A stretch of 64,000 bases of DNA from Pedobacter sp. Leaf216. Its GTDB lineage: Bacteria; Bacteroidota; Bacteroidia; Sphingobacteriales; Sphingobacteriaceae. Position 1 is the stretch's first letter. Every line of letters begins with the position of its first letter. The notes beneath the pieces were generated by a model that saw only the letters and a list, made by a program, of their open reading frames with translations, did no database searches and was not told the origin of the DNA. The stretch covers positions 1 through 64,000 of the forward strand of contig NZ_LMKM01000006.1 in NCBI RefSeq assembly GCF_001421515.1. Reading direction: 5' to 3'. The translations under genes and the position numbers were made by a program. Positions 1-7,850 of this stretch are shown one piece after another.

Positions 1-98
1 CGCAGTCACCCACGACACCCTTGTCTCGAGCTAACACTTCCTACTGCTAAGCGTGTTCGGGACTTGAACCCTATAGTCGATTGCCATGCCCGGCGCAC
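1..98 (-). mobile_element. Group IIC intron, 5' end only (cut by window edge)
   Basis: Read on the minus strand the segment begins GTGCGCC at base 98, then GGGCATGG, CGACTATAGGG, TTCAAGTCCCGAAC and AAGGGTGTC. These blocks occur in the same order and spacing as domain I of group IIC introns such as the Oceanobacillus iheyensis intron (recalled). A strong stem-loop with a T-run ends only a few bases upstream, which is the usual insertion site of class C introns. The intron body and any reverse transcriptase would lie outside the window. A tRNA was considered because of the T-loop-like run, but no acceptor or anticodon stem forms. Confidence 0.75.
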
Positions 99-106
99 GA
101 AAAAAG

Positions 107-135
107 AAATAGGTTAACCATCGGTTAACCTATTT
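107..135 (-). terminator. Rho-independent terminator
   Basis: A 13-bp perfect inverted repeat (AAATAGGTTAACC, 3-base loop, GGTTAACCTATTT) is followed on the minus strand by CTTTTTTC. It probably ends the minus-strand transcript of the two small acidic genes to its right, and the group II intron starts immediately after the T-run. Confidence 0.75.
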
Positions 136-258
136 TAAACAGTTCAACTATTTGTAAATCACTCCAGAATGTAATGCCTTTACATGATTTATTTAGCAAT
201 GGCCTATCCCAATTCAAGTAATTCAGTAGTACTTATCAAATAAGATTTATTGCATAAA

Positions 259-546
259 CTAAGGCAAACTTTCTTCTTCATCACCATCTTCTTTACTCAC
301 CGAATTGGGCATGTTACCTGCAGTTCCGCTGTTTCCTTTTTCCCAATCGGCCCTTGCTTCTTCCGAGCCAAAATCTCCTTCGCCTACTTCCCTGCTTAAA
401 AATCCGGCCTCACTTTTAACTCGGTTCTTTTCATGATTTTCATTACTTCTAAACCTTGGCACCTGGTTATCGGGCATATTGGTACGTTCTGCGCTGTTTT
501 CAGCATTCTTATCGCCCAGGTTGTTATTTTCTTCTTCAGTTCCCAT
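259..546 (-). CDS. Small acidic hydrophilic protein, 95 aa
   Basis: The family is not recognised. The product is rich in Glu, Asn, Asp, Gly and Ser with no hydrophobic core, signal peptide or membrane segment, so it is probably disordered. AAAGGATCACC lies just before the ATG and could serve as a ribosome site. It follows another acidic small gene on the same strand, 72 bases upstream, and both may share one transcript ended by the stem-loop at 107-135. The composition recalls stress-related hydrophilin-like proteins, which is inference only. Confidence 0.55.
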   Translation of the reverse strand: MGTEEENNNLGDKNAENSAERTNMPDNQVPRFRSNENHEKNRVKSEAGFLSREVGEGDFGSEEARADWEKGNSGTAGNMPNSVSKEDGDEEESLP

Positions 547-618
547 TATGGTGATCCTTTAAAATTGTAAATATTAAATAGTGTTAAACCTTCCGATAAT
601 GGAACAGCCATTAATCAG

Positions 619-801
619 TTAAGTATTTCCGCCGGCATTGCCTGCAAGGTCTCCGCCAACATCTTCCTCATCGTCTGTTTCACCTGTTAGGCCACGTTGT
701 ACTTCGTTATCATCAACTTCCTTTTCCTCATTCGGACTTATTTGCGACTGACCATTGCTGTCTTCAGCATCTGTGTCTCTTGGTTCAATGTTATCGTTCA
801 T
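619..801 (-). CDS. Small acidic hydrophilic protein, 60 aa
   Basis: A 60-residue product dominated by Asp, Glu, Asn and Gly (it contains ETDDEEDVGGD), without Cys or predicted helices. No function is recognised. It is probably disordered and resembles its neighbours at 259-546, 998-1129 and 1907-2104 in composition, so the four may be one functional group. The ATG follows an A-rich leader without a clear Shine-Dalgarno site, as is common in Bacteroidota. Confidence 0.5.
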   Translation of the reverse strand: MNDNIEPRDTDAEDSNGQSQISPNEEKEVDDNEVQRGLTGETDDEEDVGGDLAGNAGGNT

Positions 802-997
802 AATCGTTTTTCTTAATAAAACACGTAAAAAGGCGATAAGGTTTAAACATTTAAACCAATATTAAATAATAGCACATAAAACAGATGTGTATTGCCAACA
901 ACCAGATCTTTTTATGCGGTTAAGTATTTCTTTTCAGCTTTGGCGAACCATTGCTTGCTTAAACTTGTTATCTCTTTGTATTAAAAATCTTAAAAAC

Positions 998-1129
998 ATG
1001 AAAGATCCAAAAGAACAGGAAGAAGAAAATGTAGATCAGCAAACTGATAATACAAAAGATTCGAATTGGGATGAACACCAGCGCGTTGATGAAGAAGGTA
1101 ATGAACTTGATCCTGAAGACATAAAATAA
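998..1129 (+). CDS. Small acidic hydrophilic protein, 43 aa
   Basis: I start the gene at ATG 998 (MKDPKEQEEEN), because the in-frame extension upstream to 887 is hydrophobic and Cys-rich, unlike the acidic body, and is probably not translated. The product is highly charged with no fold signal. Its stop lies 7 bases before the DJ-1/PfpI gene, so the two are probably co-transcribed. The role is unknown. Confidence 0.5.
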   Translation: MKDPKEQEEENVDQQTDNTKDSNWDEHQRVDEEGNELDPEDIK

Positions 1130-1136
1130 GCAACTT

Positions 1137-1883
1137 ATGAAAAAGATATTAATGGTGATGACCTCTCATCGCGACATGCAAAATACTGATGATAAAACCG
1201 GAGTTTGGCTTGGCGAATTTACCGATCCATATTACGAATTTATCGATGCAGGCTACCAGGTAGATCTGTTTAGCCCTAAAGGTGGCCGGCCACCGGTAGA
1301 CCCAATGAGTGAACTTACAGAAAACATAACCGGATCCAACCGCAGATACCAGGATGATGAAAACGCAAAAAATGCATTTTCACACACCAGCACCTTAAAT
1401 CAGATCAGGGTAGAAGATTATGACGCCTTGTTTTATCCTGGTGGGCATGGCCCCCTTTGGGATCTGGCTGTTGATAACAATAGCGGAATCCTGATTCATG
1501 ACTTTTTAGATGCTGGCAAACCGGTAGCAGCAGTATGCCATGGCCCGGCTGCATTGCTTGGTGCCGAAAACATTCGCCCTGATTTTTTAAAAGGAAAAAG
1601 AATTTCGGCTTTTAGCAATACCGAAGAAACGCTGGTTGGCCGTGGCAATCATGTTCCTTATCTGTTGCAAACAAAACTGGAAACATTAGGGGCAGAAATT
1701 AAAAATAGTTTGGTGCCCTTCCTTTCTCATGTAGAAATTGATGGCTTGTTGATTACCGGGCAGAATCCATTATCTGCAGGGCCTGTTGCTAAGGCACTTA
1801 TAGAAAAGCTTGCCGAAGTACCGCAAAATCAATCCGCACAAGCACCAGAAACAGTGCTGCCAGAAAGTAGTACCGAAAATTAA
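1137..1883 (+). CDS. DJ-1/PfpI family protein (Hsp31-type)
   Basis: A 248-aa cytoplasmic protein of the class I glutamine amidotransferase-like superfamily. The nucleophile elbow AVCHGPAAL places Cys134 with His135, and Glu27 in WLGEF fits the third conserved residue of Hsp31-like members. FYPGGHGPLWDL is also typical. Family members act as glyoxalase III, chaperones or putative deglycases in carbonyl and oxidative stress; which activity applies cannot be read from sequence. It ends in an about 20-residue Gln/Ala/Glu-rich tail. It sits between tiny acidic proteins, which suggests a general stress operon. Confidence 0.85.
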   Translation: MKKILMVMTSHRDMQNTDDKTGVWLGEFTDPYYEFIDAGYQVDLFSPKGGRPPVDPMSELTENITGSNRRYQDDENAKNAFSHTSTLNQIRVEDYDALFYPGGHGPLWDLAVDNNSGILIHDFLDAGKPVAAVCHGPAALLGAENIRPDFLKGKRISAFSNTEETLVGRGNHVPYLLQTKLETLGAEIKNSLVPFLSHVEIDGLLITGQNPLSAGPVAKALIEKLAEVPQNQSAQAPETVLPESSTEN

Positions 1884-1906
1884 TTACACCTATAAAATCA
1901 ATAGCA

Positions 1907-2104
1907 ATGGAAAACACGAATGGCAATGCTGGCGAGAAAGAAAATAAGGAAAATATGGGTTTCCCCGAAAACGAGGACGATAAGCGCGAAGTAGGTGAAA
2001 AACCTGATGAATCATTACCCTCTGACGGGCCTGTGAGTAAAAGCCGGACACTGGATTCAGAAAATCTGGCTGATACACATACAGCGGAAAATGAGGGCAG
2101 CTAA
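1907..2104 (+). CDS. Small acidic hydrophilic protein, 65 aa
   Basis: A 65-residue Glu/Asn/Lys/Asp-rich product with no hydrophobic segment, in the same orientation and 23 bases after the DJ-1/PfpI gene. No family is recognised and it is probably disordered. An open frame on the opposite strand over the same bases is judged a shadow, because the plus-strand protein matches the composition of three neighbours. Confidence 0.5.
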   Translation: MENTNGNAGEKENKENMGFPENEDDKREVGEKPDESLPSDGPVSKSRTLDSENLADTHTAENEGS

Positions 2105-2162
2105 AGACTATCAAAACAGATAATTAATTTTAGGTCGGATAAAATAGACCGCTCCAGGACAT

Positions 2163-2975
2163 ATGAAAACTGAAGAGCAGCAGGTAAGGGTAATTATTGA
2201 AACACCAAAAGGCAGCAAGCAAAAATTTGATTACGAACCTGAACAGAACATTTACGTACTCAATAAAGTAATGCCTGCCGGAATGGTGTTTCCTTTTGAT
2301 TTTGGTTTTATCCCAGGCACATTAGGAGAAGATGGCGACCCTTTGGATGTGCTGGTTATTTCTACTTTAGGCACTTTTACGGGCTGCGCGCTAGATTGCA
2401 GAATTGTTGGCGCAATTAAAGCTGACCAACGCGAAAAAGATGGCCGCAAAATGGAAAACGACCGGATTATAGCGGTTCCAATTATAGATCAAAACATGGC
2501 CAAAATTGAAACCATCCATGATTTGGAACAGGAGTTGATTACACAAATTGGCCAATTTTTCATCAACTACAACGAATTGGCGGGTAAATCATTTAAAATT
2601 AAAGGTTTAACAAGCCCTGCTGCTACCTGGAAACTCATTAGCGAAGGGGAAAAGAAAAATAACAGACAGGATACGCTCGTTCAGTTATTTATACCCATAA
2701 CTGAGAGCAGCATTTTTAACCGTACGCTGCAAAAGCTTCAAAAAAGTTTGACAGAAAAATTTGGAGGACTAAGCCTTTACACCCGCCAACCCATAAAAGG
2801 CATCTGGCAGGATGGTAACCAAACCGAATACGATAAGCTAATTGTAGTTGAAGTAATGACGGCTCATTTTAATGCCCCCTACTGGAAAGAAATAAAATCG
2901 AACCTGGAAAAAACACTTCATCAAAAAGAAATCATCATCAGGCATTATAAAGTAAGCACCTTAAAAGATAGCTAA
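2163..2975 (+). CDS. ppa: Family I inorganic pyrophosphatase with C-terminal extension
   Basis: Hydrolyses pyrophosphate to two phosphates. Residues 1-175 carry the family signature: FPFDFGFIPGTLGEDGDPLD contains the acidic metal ligands Asp57, Asp59 and Asp62, preceded by the Lys/Tyr substrate region. At 270 aa it is about 90 residues longer than typical soluble bacterial PPases, and the extra C-terminal part (about 185-270) is not recognised. It follows the acidic-protein/DJ-1 group on the same strand. It is probably an accessory enzyme rather than the only PPase, an inference from the unusual length. Confidence 0.8.
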   Translation: MKTEEQQVRVIIETPKGSKQKFDYEPEQNIYVLNKVMPAGMVFPFDFGFIPGTLGEDGDPLDVLVISTLGTFTGCALDCRIVGAIKADQREKDGRKMENDRIIAVPIIDQNMAKIETIHDLEQELITQIGQFFINYNELAGKSFKIKGLTSPAATWKLISEGEKKNNRQDTLVQLFIPITESSIFNRTLQKLQKSLTEKFGGLSLYTRQPIKGIWQDGNQTEYDKLIVVEVMTAHFNAPYWKEIKSNLEKTLHQKEIIIRHYKVSTLKDS

Positions 2976-3038
2976 CCCTGACATTCCTATTCAACATCAT
3001 CGGTAAAATGGTTTTAACTTCTAGTGATGTCAAGATAA

Positions 3039-3227
3039 GCCCGGTGCCGACCCACTGAGGGGTGGTTGAGGGTGCAAAAGGCCCGAAACCGAGGCTAAAA
3101 GGCCCGGTGCCGACCCTCTGAGGGGTGGTTGAGGGTGCAAAAGGCTCGAAACCGAGGCTAAAAGGCTCGGTGCCGACCCTCTGAAGGGTGGTTAAGGGTG
3201 CAAAAGGCCCGAAGCCGAGGCTAAGCC
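3039..3227. repeat. Tandem 63-bp repeat, three copies
   Basis: Three direct copies start at 3039, 3102 and 3165, each 63 bases and differing by a few substitutions (GCCCGGTGCCGACCC...GAGGCTAA). It is GC-richer than its surroundings. The period is a multiple of three, so an open frame persists on the minus strand (2938-3231), but its product is just a repeated low-complexity peptide and I do not call it a gene. Confidence 0.9.
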
Positions 3228-3231
3228 ACAT

Positions 3232-3980
3232 CGTCCTCGTTTGTAACGAGGATGTACGAGAAAAGCGATTGTATCGCTCTTAAAGGAATTATTTTCGCAT
3301 TGCAAATGCGTACCTCAAAAATCCTCGTTACAAACGAGGACTATTTAAGCTATCGTCATTGCGAGAAGGCTTTTTCAGCCGACGAAGCAATCTTTATGGC
3401 AAGAACCGATGTAAGAGTAAAGCGATTTTATCGCTCTTAAAGGAGTTATTTTCGCATTTCAAATGCGTACCTCAAAAATCCTCGTTACAAACGAGGACTA
3501 TTTAGCTATCGTCATTGCGAGAAGGCTTTTTCAGCCGACGAAGCAATCTTTATGGCAAGAACCGATGTACGAGAAAAGCGATTTTATCGCGCTTAAAGGA
3601 GTTATTTTCGCATTGCAAATGCGCACTCAAAAACCCACGTTACAAACGAGGACTATTTAAGCTATCGTCATTGCTGAGAAAGCTTTTTCAGCCGACGAAG
3701 CAATCTTTATGGCAAGAACCGATGTACGAGTAAAGCGATTTTATCGCGCTTAAAGGAATTATTTTTGCATTGCAAATGCGTACCTCAAAAATCCTCGTTA
3801 CAAACGAGGACTATTTAAGTTATCGTCATTGCGAGAAGGCTTTTTCAGCCGACGAAGCAATCTTTATGGCAAGAACCGATATTTAAGCTATCGTCATTGC
3901 GAGAAGGCTTTTTCAGCCGACGAAGCAATCTTTATGGCAAGAACCGATGTACGAGTAAAGCGATTTTATCGCTCTGCGCT
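3232..3980. repeat. Tandem array of about 157-bp palindromic repeat units
   Basis: The marker GCGATTxTATCGC recurs at 3265, 3422, 3578, 3735 and 3960, with spacings of 157, 156, 157 and 225; the last unit contains an extra 68-bp partial duplication. Each unit carries short hairpins (CCTCGTTxxAACGAGG, GCGATTTTATCGC, CGCATTGCAAATGCG) and the block CGTCATTGCGAGAAGG...GACGAAGCAATC, a type of dispersed intergenic repeat seen in many bacteria. Short open frames inside are products of the repeat and are not called. The array separates the convergent pyrophosphatase and umuC genes. Confidence 0.9.
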
Positions 3981-4018
3981 TGCTAATTAAAAATCCCCTA
4001 CAAAATGGTGAGCCTATT

Positions 4019-5263
4019 TTAAATCACTTTAATAATATCAGGCCATCGGGTGGTATAACCTTTGGAAAGATATTCGTGCTTTAACCGCCACTTTTTCTCA
4101 AACCCTTCAGTCGCCATTCTAAGCGTTCCCCTGCCATAAGCGAGGTTAAGTTTATCGAGTACGGCAGAAACCTTATCCTTCTTGCCACTGTCATGCGCCG
4201 CAAAAACATTCAGTTGTAACTCGCTCTCCGGCACCAGTCCGGTGGCAATTACACCAGCTTTTCTATACTTTACACCATCCTTAAAAAGCCGTTGTGCTAC
4301 CTTAACAGCAATGCTTACCAAATCGGTGGTATTGTTACTCGCCAGCAACAGTTTATGCGTATAACTGGGAAAATGTTGTGGATGGTCTTCCCTGTTTTTA
4401 TTGGTGTATAAAAAAACCTGTAAATAAAGGCAGCGCAGCTGTTCCTTGCGTAATTTCTCGGCCAGTCTGCTGGCATATAAGGTAACAGCCTCAGCTAAAA
4501 TATCGGGCTGTTCAATGTAATTTCTAAAAGATCGGCTAACGGTAATCCCTTTGGTATTTTCCCTTACCGCATCCAGAGGGATGGCCGGCCTACCCCACAA
4601 CTCATTCCACATCCGCTGGCCCATAACGGTTAAATGCTGCTTAAACCACATTTCGGGCATTTCCCTGAGTTCGCCTGCGGTAGTAATGCCGAGTTCCTGA
4701 AATTTCTTATAATACTGACGGCCCACTCCCCATAAATCACTTACAGGAAAATCTTTTACCGCAGCACTTATTTTCTCATCAGTATCCAACACCATTACCC
4801 CACCACACTTTTTAGAGAGTTTGTTGGCCAGCTTTGCCAGCGTTTTAGTTGGTGCTACGCCAATAGAAACAGGTATACCGGTATTCTGAACTACCGAATT
4901 ACGGACCATAGGCACATAAGTATCAAGGTTGCCAATTCCGCCAAGCCAACCAAAAGCCTCATCAATGCTATACACATCAAGCCGTGGAAACCACCTGGCC
5001 AGGTTGTGCATCACCCGTTCGCTCATGTCGCCATAAAGAACATAATTGCTGGAGAAAACATGGATAGAAAACTTTTTAATCAGGTCTCTCACCAAAAATT
5101 CAGGATCACCCATTTTAATGCCACAGGCTTTAGCTTCCTCACTCCTGGCAATTACGCAACCGTCATTATTACTCAGTACAACAACGGGCTTGCCATTAAG
5201 CTCCGGGCGGAAAAGCCGCTCGGCCGAGGCATAAAAATTATTGCAATCACAAAGTGCAAACAT
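4019..5263 (-). CDS. umuC: Y-family DNA polymerase, UmuC-like
   Basis: A 414-aa translesion DNA polymerase. The N-terminal palm has DCNNFYASAERLFRP with the first metal-binding acidic residues, and YSIDEAF contributes the catalytic Asp-Glu pair near residue 99. VSIGVAPTKTLAKLANKLSKK is the family finger/palm motif, and a UmuC-type C-terminal region follows. The start overlaps the end of the umuD-like gene by 17 bases, so the two are translationally coupled. It acts with UmuD in SOS mutagenesis in E. coli. The length matches UmuC (about 420 aa) and all key residues are present. Confidence 0.92.
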   Translation of the reverse strand: MFALCDCNNFYASAERLFRPELNGKPVVVLSNNDGCVIARSEEAKACGIKMGDPEFLVRDLIKKFSIHVFSSNYVLYGDMSERVMHNLARWFPRLDVYSIDEAFGWLGGIGNLDTYVPMVRNSVVQNTGIPVSIGVAPTKTLAKLANKLSKKCGGVMVLDTDEKISAAVKDFPVSDLWGVGRQYYKKFQELGITTAGELREMPEMWFKQHLTVMGQRMWNELWGRPAIPLDAVRENTKGITVSRSFRNYIEQPDILAEAVTLYASRLAEKLRKEQLRCLYLQVFLYTNKNREDHPQHFPSYTHKLLLASNNTTDLVSIAVKVAQRLFKDGVKYRKAGVIATGLVPESELQLNVFAAHDSGKKDKVSAVLDKLNLAYGRGTLRMATEGFEKKWRLKHEYLSKGYTTRWPDIIKVI

Positions 5264-5675
5264 CCTTGTACCTCCCCGTTCTTAAAGCCTTTGGCAATAC
5301 ATTTCTGCATACCGAACTCACCACACCCCAAATCTGCAACACCTCCATTTCCGTTTCCCTTACAATATCCGAATCGTTTTTAAGAAAAAAACCCTGCTTA
5401 TCTTTCAACAACAGCCGGCAGTTAAAAAAACCTGCTACAAAGGCAATCACAAATGCACCTTCAATGGGTTTTAAAGATCGGTCGATCACTAAAATATCTC
5501 CATCACATATTCCATAACCGGCCATGGTATTGCCCTGCATCTGAAAATAAAAGGTAGCATGAGGATCGATCACTATTTTTTCGATAATATCGAGCCTACC
5601 CTCCAAATAATCTGCAGCTGGCGATTGAAACCCCGAAATCTTCTGCTCTGCTCTTTTTTCAAACGTCCTGATCAT
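5247..5675 (-). CDS. umuD: UmuD-like protein (S24/LexA fold) lacking the catalytic dyad
   Basis: A 142-aa protein starting at ATG 5675 (the TTG two codons upstream is less likely). GFQSPAADYLEGRLD followed by the GDILVIDRSL region aligns with E. coli UmuD throughout. The position of the nucleophile Ser60 (GDSM in E. coli) is GNTM here, with Thr50, and the position of Lys97 (TVKKL) is NCRLL, with Arg87. The Cys-Gly cleavage site reads SGF. Self-cleavage therefore looks lost or altered, although the gene is intact and coupled to umuC. It may act as a constitutive UmuC partner, which is inference. Confidence 0.85.
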   Translation of the reverse strand: MIRTFEKRAEQKISGFQSPAADYLEGRLDIIEKIVIDPHATFYFQMQGNTMAGYGICDGDILVIDRSLKPIEGAFVIAFVAGFFNCRLLLKDKQGFFLKNDSDIVRETEMEVLQIWGVVSSVCRNVLPKALRTGRYKDVCTL

Positions 5676-5698
5676 AACCAATTAACTCTTATTAAGAA

Positions 5699-5721
5699 CA
5701 AAATTATACTAAAATTTTTAG
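5699..5721 (-). promoter_or_regulatory. Putative umuDC promoter with palindromic operator
   Basis: On the minus strand TAATTTTG (bases 5706-5699) matches the Bacteroidota -7 element TAnnTTTG, 24 bases before the umuD start. Just upstream lies the 13-base palindrome CTAAAAATTTTAG (5721-5709), placed where a repressor would block RNA polymerase. No good TTTG -33 element is seen. A LexA-type operator is an inference, since Bacteroidota LexA sites vary. Confidence 0.35.
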
Positions 5722-5847
5722 CATTTATAATCCATCATAAACTAAATTCACAACCTCTCGGAATAATAAACCACCATATATTCAAAACCATTACTGTGTG
5801 GCATTTGTATTTAAGATGGTCAGAAAGGCCAGACTAAATACTCGAAA

Positions 5848-6087
5848 ATGGAAAAATTACTTTTATCTGAAACCGCCAAACAGTTTATGGATTATGCGGT
5901 AGATACACTTGCTGCAATGGACGGTGCGCCTGAGCATGATGAAGATAAAAAAGCAGAAATAAAAATGCGTTTCGCAAAATTGCGCGAATACCTTAACGTG
6001 GTTGAACAATCTTACATCGAAAATACTCCGGCAGATGCTGAGCCACAAGTAGATCCAGCCTATATTGCTGAAGTGGGCCATAGTTAA
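5848..6087 (+). CDS. Hypothetical protein, 79 aa
   Basis: A small, mildly acidic, helical protein without membrane segments or recognisable domain. It lies divergent to umuDC and is followed by a membrane protein gene starting 28 bases after its stop, so the two are probably co-transcribed. The function is unknown. Confidence 0.6.
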   Translation: MEKLLLSETAKQFMDYAVDTLAAMDGAPEHDEDKKAEIKMRFAKLREYLNVVEQSYIENTPADAEPQVDPAYIAEVGHS

Positions 6088-6115
6088 CAATAATACAAAT
6101 TTTAAACACCTGAAC

Positions 6116-6544
6116 ATGGGAAAGATAACGAACCTACTGGCCGGCCTTGGAGGTGCGGTGGTGCTGAATATCCTTCACGAATCACTTAAAAAGGGTAAAG
6201 ATATGCCGCGTATCGACCTGTTGGGCGAAGAAGCATTGCAAAAATCTTTAGGTTATTTAGGTACTTCTATTGATGATGATAAAGAATTATACCTAAGTAC
6301 GCTTGCCGGTGATGTGGCAGGAAACGCAATTTATTATAGTTTAATTGGCGGTAGTTACAGCCTGATATGGCCAAAAGCCATTATATTGGGCCTTGCCGCA
6401 GGAGTTGGGGCAGTTAAATTACCTAAGCCAATGGGCCTGCAGCCTGAACCAACCGCAAAAAATGTAAAGGTAAGTGCATTAACCATTGCCTATTACTTAA
6501 CAGGAGCCATAGTAACAGGAGCGATCCTGAAAACACTTAAATAA
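6116..6544 (+). CDS. Small membrane protein, 142 aa
   Basis: I start it at ATG 6116 (MGKITNLLAGLGGAVVLN), because the 17 extra upstream codons overlap the previous gene and are polar. An N-terminal Gly/Ala/Val-rich segment (about 5-20), a hydrophobic segment near 85-105 (WPKAIILGLAAGVGAV) and a C-terminal one near 122-138 suggest two or three membrane passes. No family is recognised. It probably forms an operon with the 79-aa gene before it. Confidence 0.6.
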   Translation: MGKITNLLAGLGGAVVLNILHESLKKGKDMPRIDLLGEEALQKSLGYLGTSIDDDKELYLSTLAGDVAGNAIYYSLIGGSYSLIWPKAIILGLAAGVGAVKLPKPMGLQPEPTAKNVKVSALTIAYYLTGAIVTGAILKTLK

Positions 6545-6607
6545 CAAAAAATTACCTTTTTGCAGGGGCATGAAACTATTTTTAACCCTTTTCCGTTTAT
6601 CGCTAAT

Positions 6608-6889
6608 ATGAGCAATTACACGATTCAGGAACAATTCAATCAATATTTGGACCTTTTAAATAAAATCCACAACATCGGCCATGATATCGATGCATCCATT
6701 AACGAGGTAGAGATAAAAGATTTGGAAGCAAAAAGAACTGCTTTTAAACGAAGACTACAAATGGTGACCAAAAACCTTGTTGATTCATTAAATAAAATGG
6801 ATAGCAGGTATCCAATTCATAACTATCTTGGCAACCGCACCACCTACCTCTATACCGAAAACAATAAACTGATGTTTGAATACCATTAA
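6608..6889 (+). CDS. Hypothetical helical protein, 93 aa
   Basis: The start is taken at ATG 6608 (MSNYTIQEQF); the frame also opens at a TTG 48 bases upstream, which is less likely. The N-terminal two thirds look alpha-helical and charged, possibly a short coiled coil. No motif identifies a function. A terminator follows immediately. Confidence 0.5.
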   Translation: MSNYTIQEQFNQYLDLLNKIHNIGHDIDASINEVEIKDLEAKRTAFKRRLQMVTKNLVDSLNKMDSRYPIHNYLGNRTTYLYTENNKLMFEYH

Positions 6890-6897
6890 AAAGCATA

Positions 6898-6925
6898 AAA
6901 AAAGCTCCGTTAACGGAGCTTTATA
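6898..6925 (+). terminator. Rho-independent terminator
   Basis: AAGCTCCG, loop TTAA, CGGAGCTT, flanked by an A-run upstream and TTATAAATTT downstream. It ends the 6608-6889 gene and separates it from the sigma-factor region. Confidence 0.8.
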
Positions 6926-6977
6926 AATTTATTTTTAGTCTGGTTTGTTTTCTTTCTTAACTAAGTAAGGATAATCG

Positions 6978-7124
6978 CTATCCTACCGGGTAACAACAGC
7001 TATTTTTATCAATTTCTGTTTTGATATCATTGAAACCTGTTTCCAGCGTTTCAATTGTATGGGATGATTTACCCTGTAATAAATCTACCTTTTCAGTTAT
7101 TGAATTTTGTTTTAATAATAGTGC
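6978..7124 (-). pseudogene. Possible coding remnant without start codon
   Basis: Within the gene-poor stretch 6926-7271 a minus-strand frame stays open for 48 codons and reads like protein (it includes EKVDLLQG and GFNDIKTEID, ending CCYPVG). It has no ATG, GTG or TTG at a useful place, so it may be the 3' end of a lost gene or a short gene with a rare start. Nothing else is seen in this stretch. Confidence 0.25.
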
Positions 7125-7271
7125 TTAAAGAAAAACAAATAAAATAGCCGATATAATGTTGGTTTAACAGCTTAGGGTGCCATACATTTGGCCGCAGACA
7201 AATTGTATTAGAAAAGATACAAACCACATAAAAATTTTTATGGTTGATTAAGTACCTAAAAACATTTGTCT

Positions 7272-7784
7272 ATGAAAACAGCCACATTCAGCAGTATGGT
7301 TAGTAGCTACGCTGACCATCTCCGCGCACATGCGATGAAATTTACACGAGACCTTGATGATGCCGACGACCTGGTACAGGATACTTTGATCAAAGCACTT
7401 CGTTTTAAGGAAAGCTTTGAAAAAGGATCAAACTTTAAGGGTTGGCTATTTGTAATTATGCGCAACACTTACATTAATGATTACCGCAAAAAGGCAAGAA
7501 AAAATTCAGTAATAACCACTGAAGAAGAAATCAGCAGCATGCATCTTTACAAAAGTGCTACCACAAACGTAGCAGAGAATAGATTTGCCATGCAGGACAT
7601 TCAAAATGCATTAAACAATTTACCCGAAGCTTACCGCTTGCCTTTTGTAAGGTATGTAGAAGGTTATAAATACCATGAAATAGCAGATGAACTCGAAATT
7701 CCGCTAGGCACCGTTAAAACACATATTCATCAGGCCAGGATGGAGTTGAAAAAACGCCTGAAACAGTATAGAACCGCTGTATAA
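7272..7784 (+). CDS. ECF RNA polymerase sigma factor
   Basis: A 170-aa sigma-70 family protein of the extracytoplasmic function class, started at ATG 7272. Region 2 is near residues 8-75 (DADDLVQDTLIKALRF, then FKGWLFVIMRNTYINDYRKK) and region 4 near 115-165 (LPEAYRLPFVRYVEGYKYHEIADELEIPLGT as consecutive helices, then KTHIHQARMELKKRL). No adjacent anti-sigma gene is visible, so how it is controlled is unclear. This type resembles the EcfG-like or orphan ECFs common in Sphingobacteriaceae. Confidence 0.9.
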   Translation: MKTATFSSMVSSYADHLRAHAMKFTRDLDDADDLVQDTLIKALRFKESFEKGSNFKGWLFVIMRNTYINDYRKKARKNSVITTEEEISSMHLYKSATTNVAENRFAMQDIQNALNNLPEAYRLPFVRYVEGYKYHEIADELEIPLGTVKTHIHQARMELKKRLKQYRTAV

Positions 7785-7798
7785 ATTAAGCGTAAAAT

Positions 7799-7850
7799 AG
7801 ATATTCATACCTTAAATGTCGGTTTAGAAGCCAGGTAGGTATGAATATCT
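7799..7850 (+). terminator. Long inverted repeat, probable terminator
   Basis: Perfect 14-bp arms AGATATTCATACCT and AGGTATGAATATCT enclose a 24-base loop, with a T-rich run (TATATTTTTTTG) about 8 bases later. It lies 15 bases after the sigma-factor stop. The long loop is unusual for a simple terminator; a regulatory RNA hairpin is possible. Confidence 0.55.

Noticed and set aside
1..98. tRNA or tmRNA fragment (TTCAAGTCCC looks like a T-loop)
   Set aside because: No acceptor, D or anticodon arms pair; the block order fits a group IIC intron instead.
2938..3231. Minus-strand 97-codon open frame over the 63-bp repeats
   Set aside because: It exists because the repeat period is a multiple of three; the product is only the repeat and a gene is not supported.
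3039..3980. CRISPR array
   Set aside because: Units are tandem and nearly identical throughout, with no unique spacers and no cas genes.
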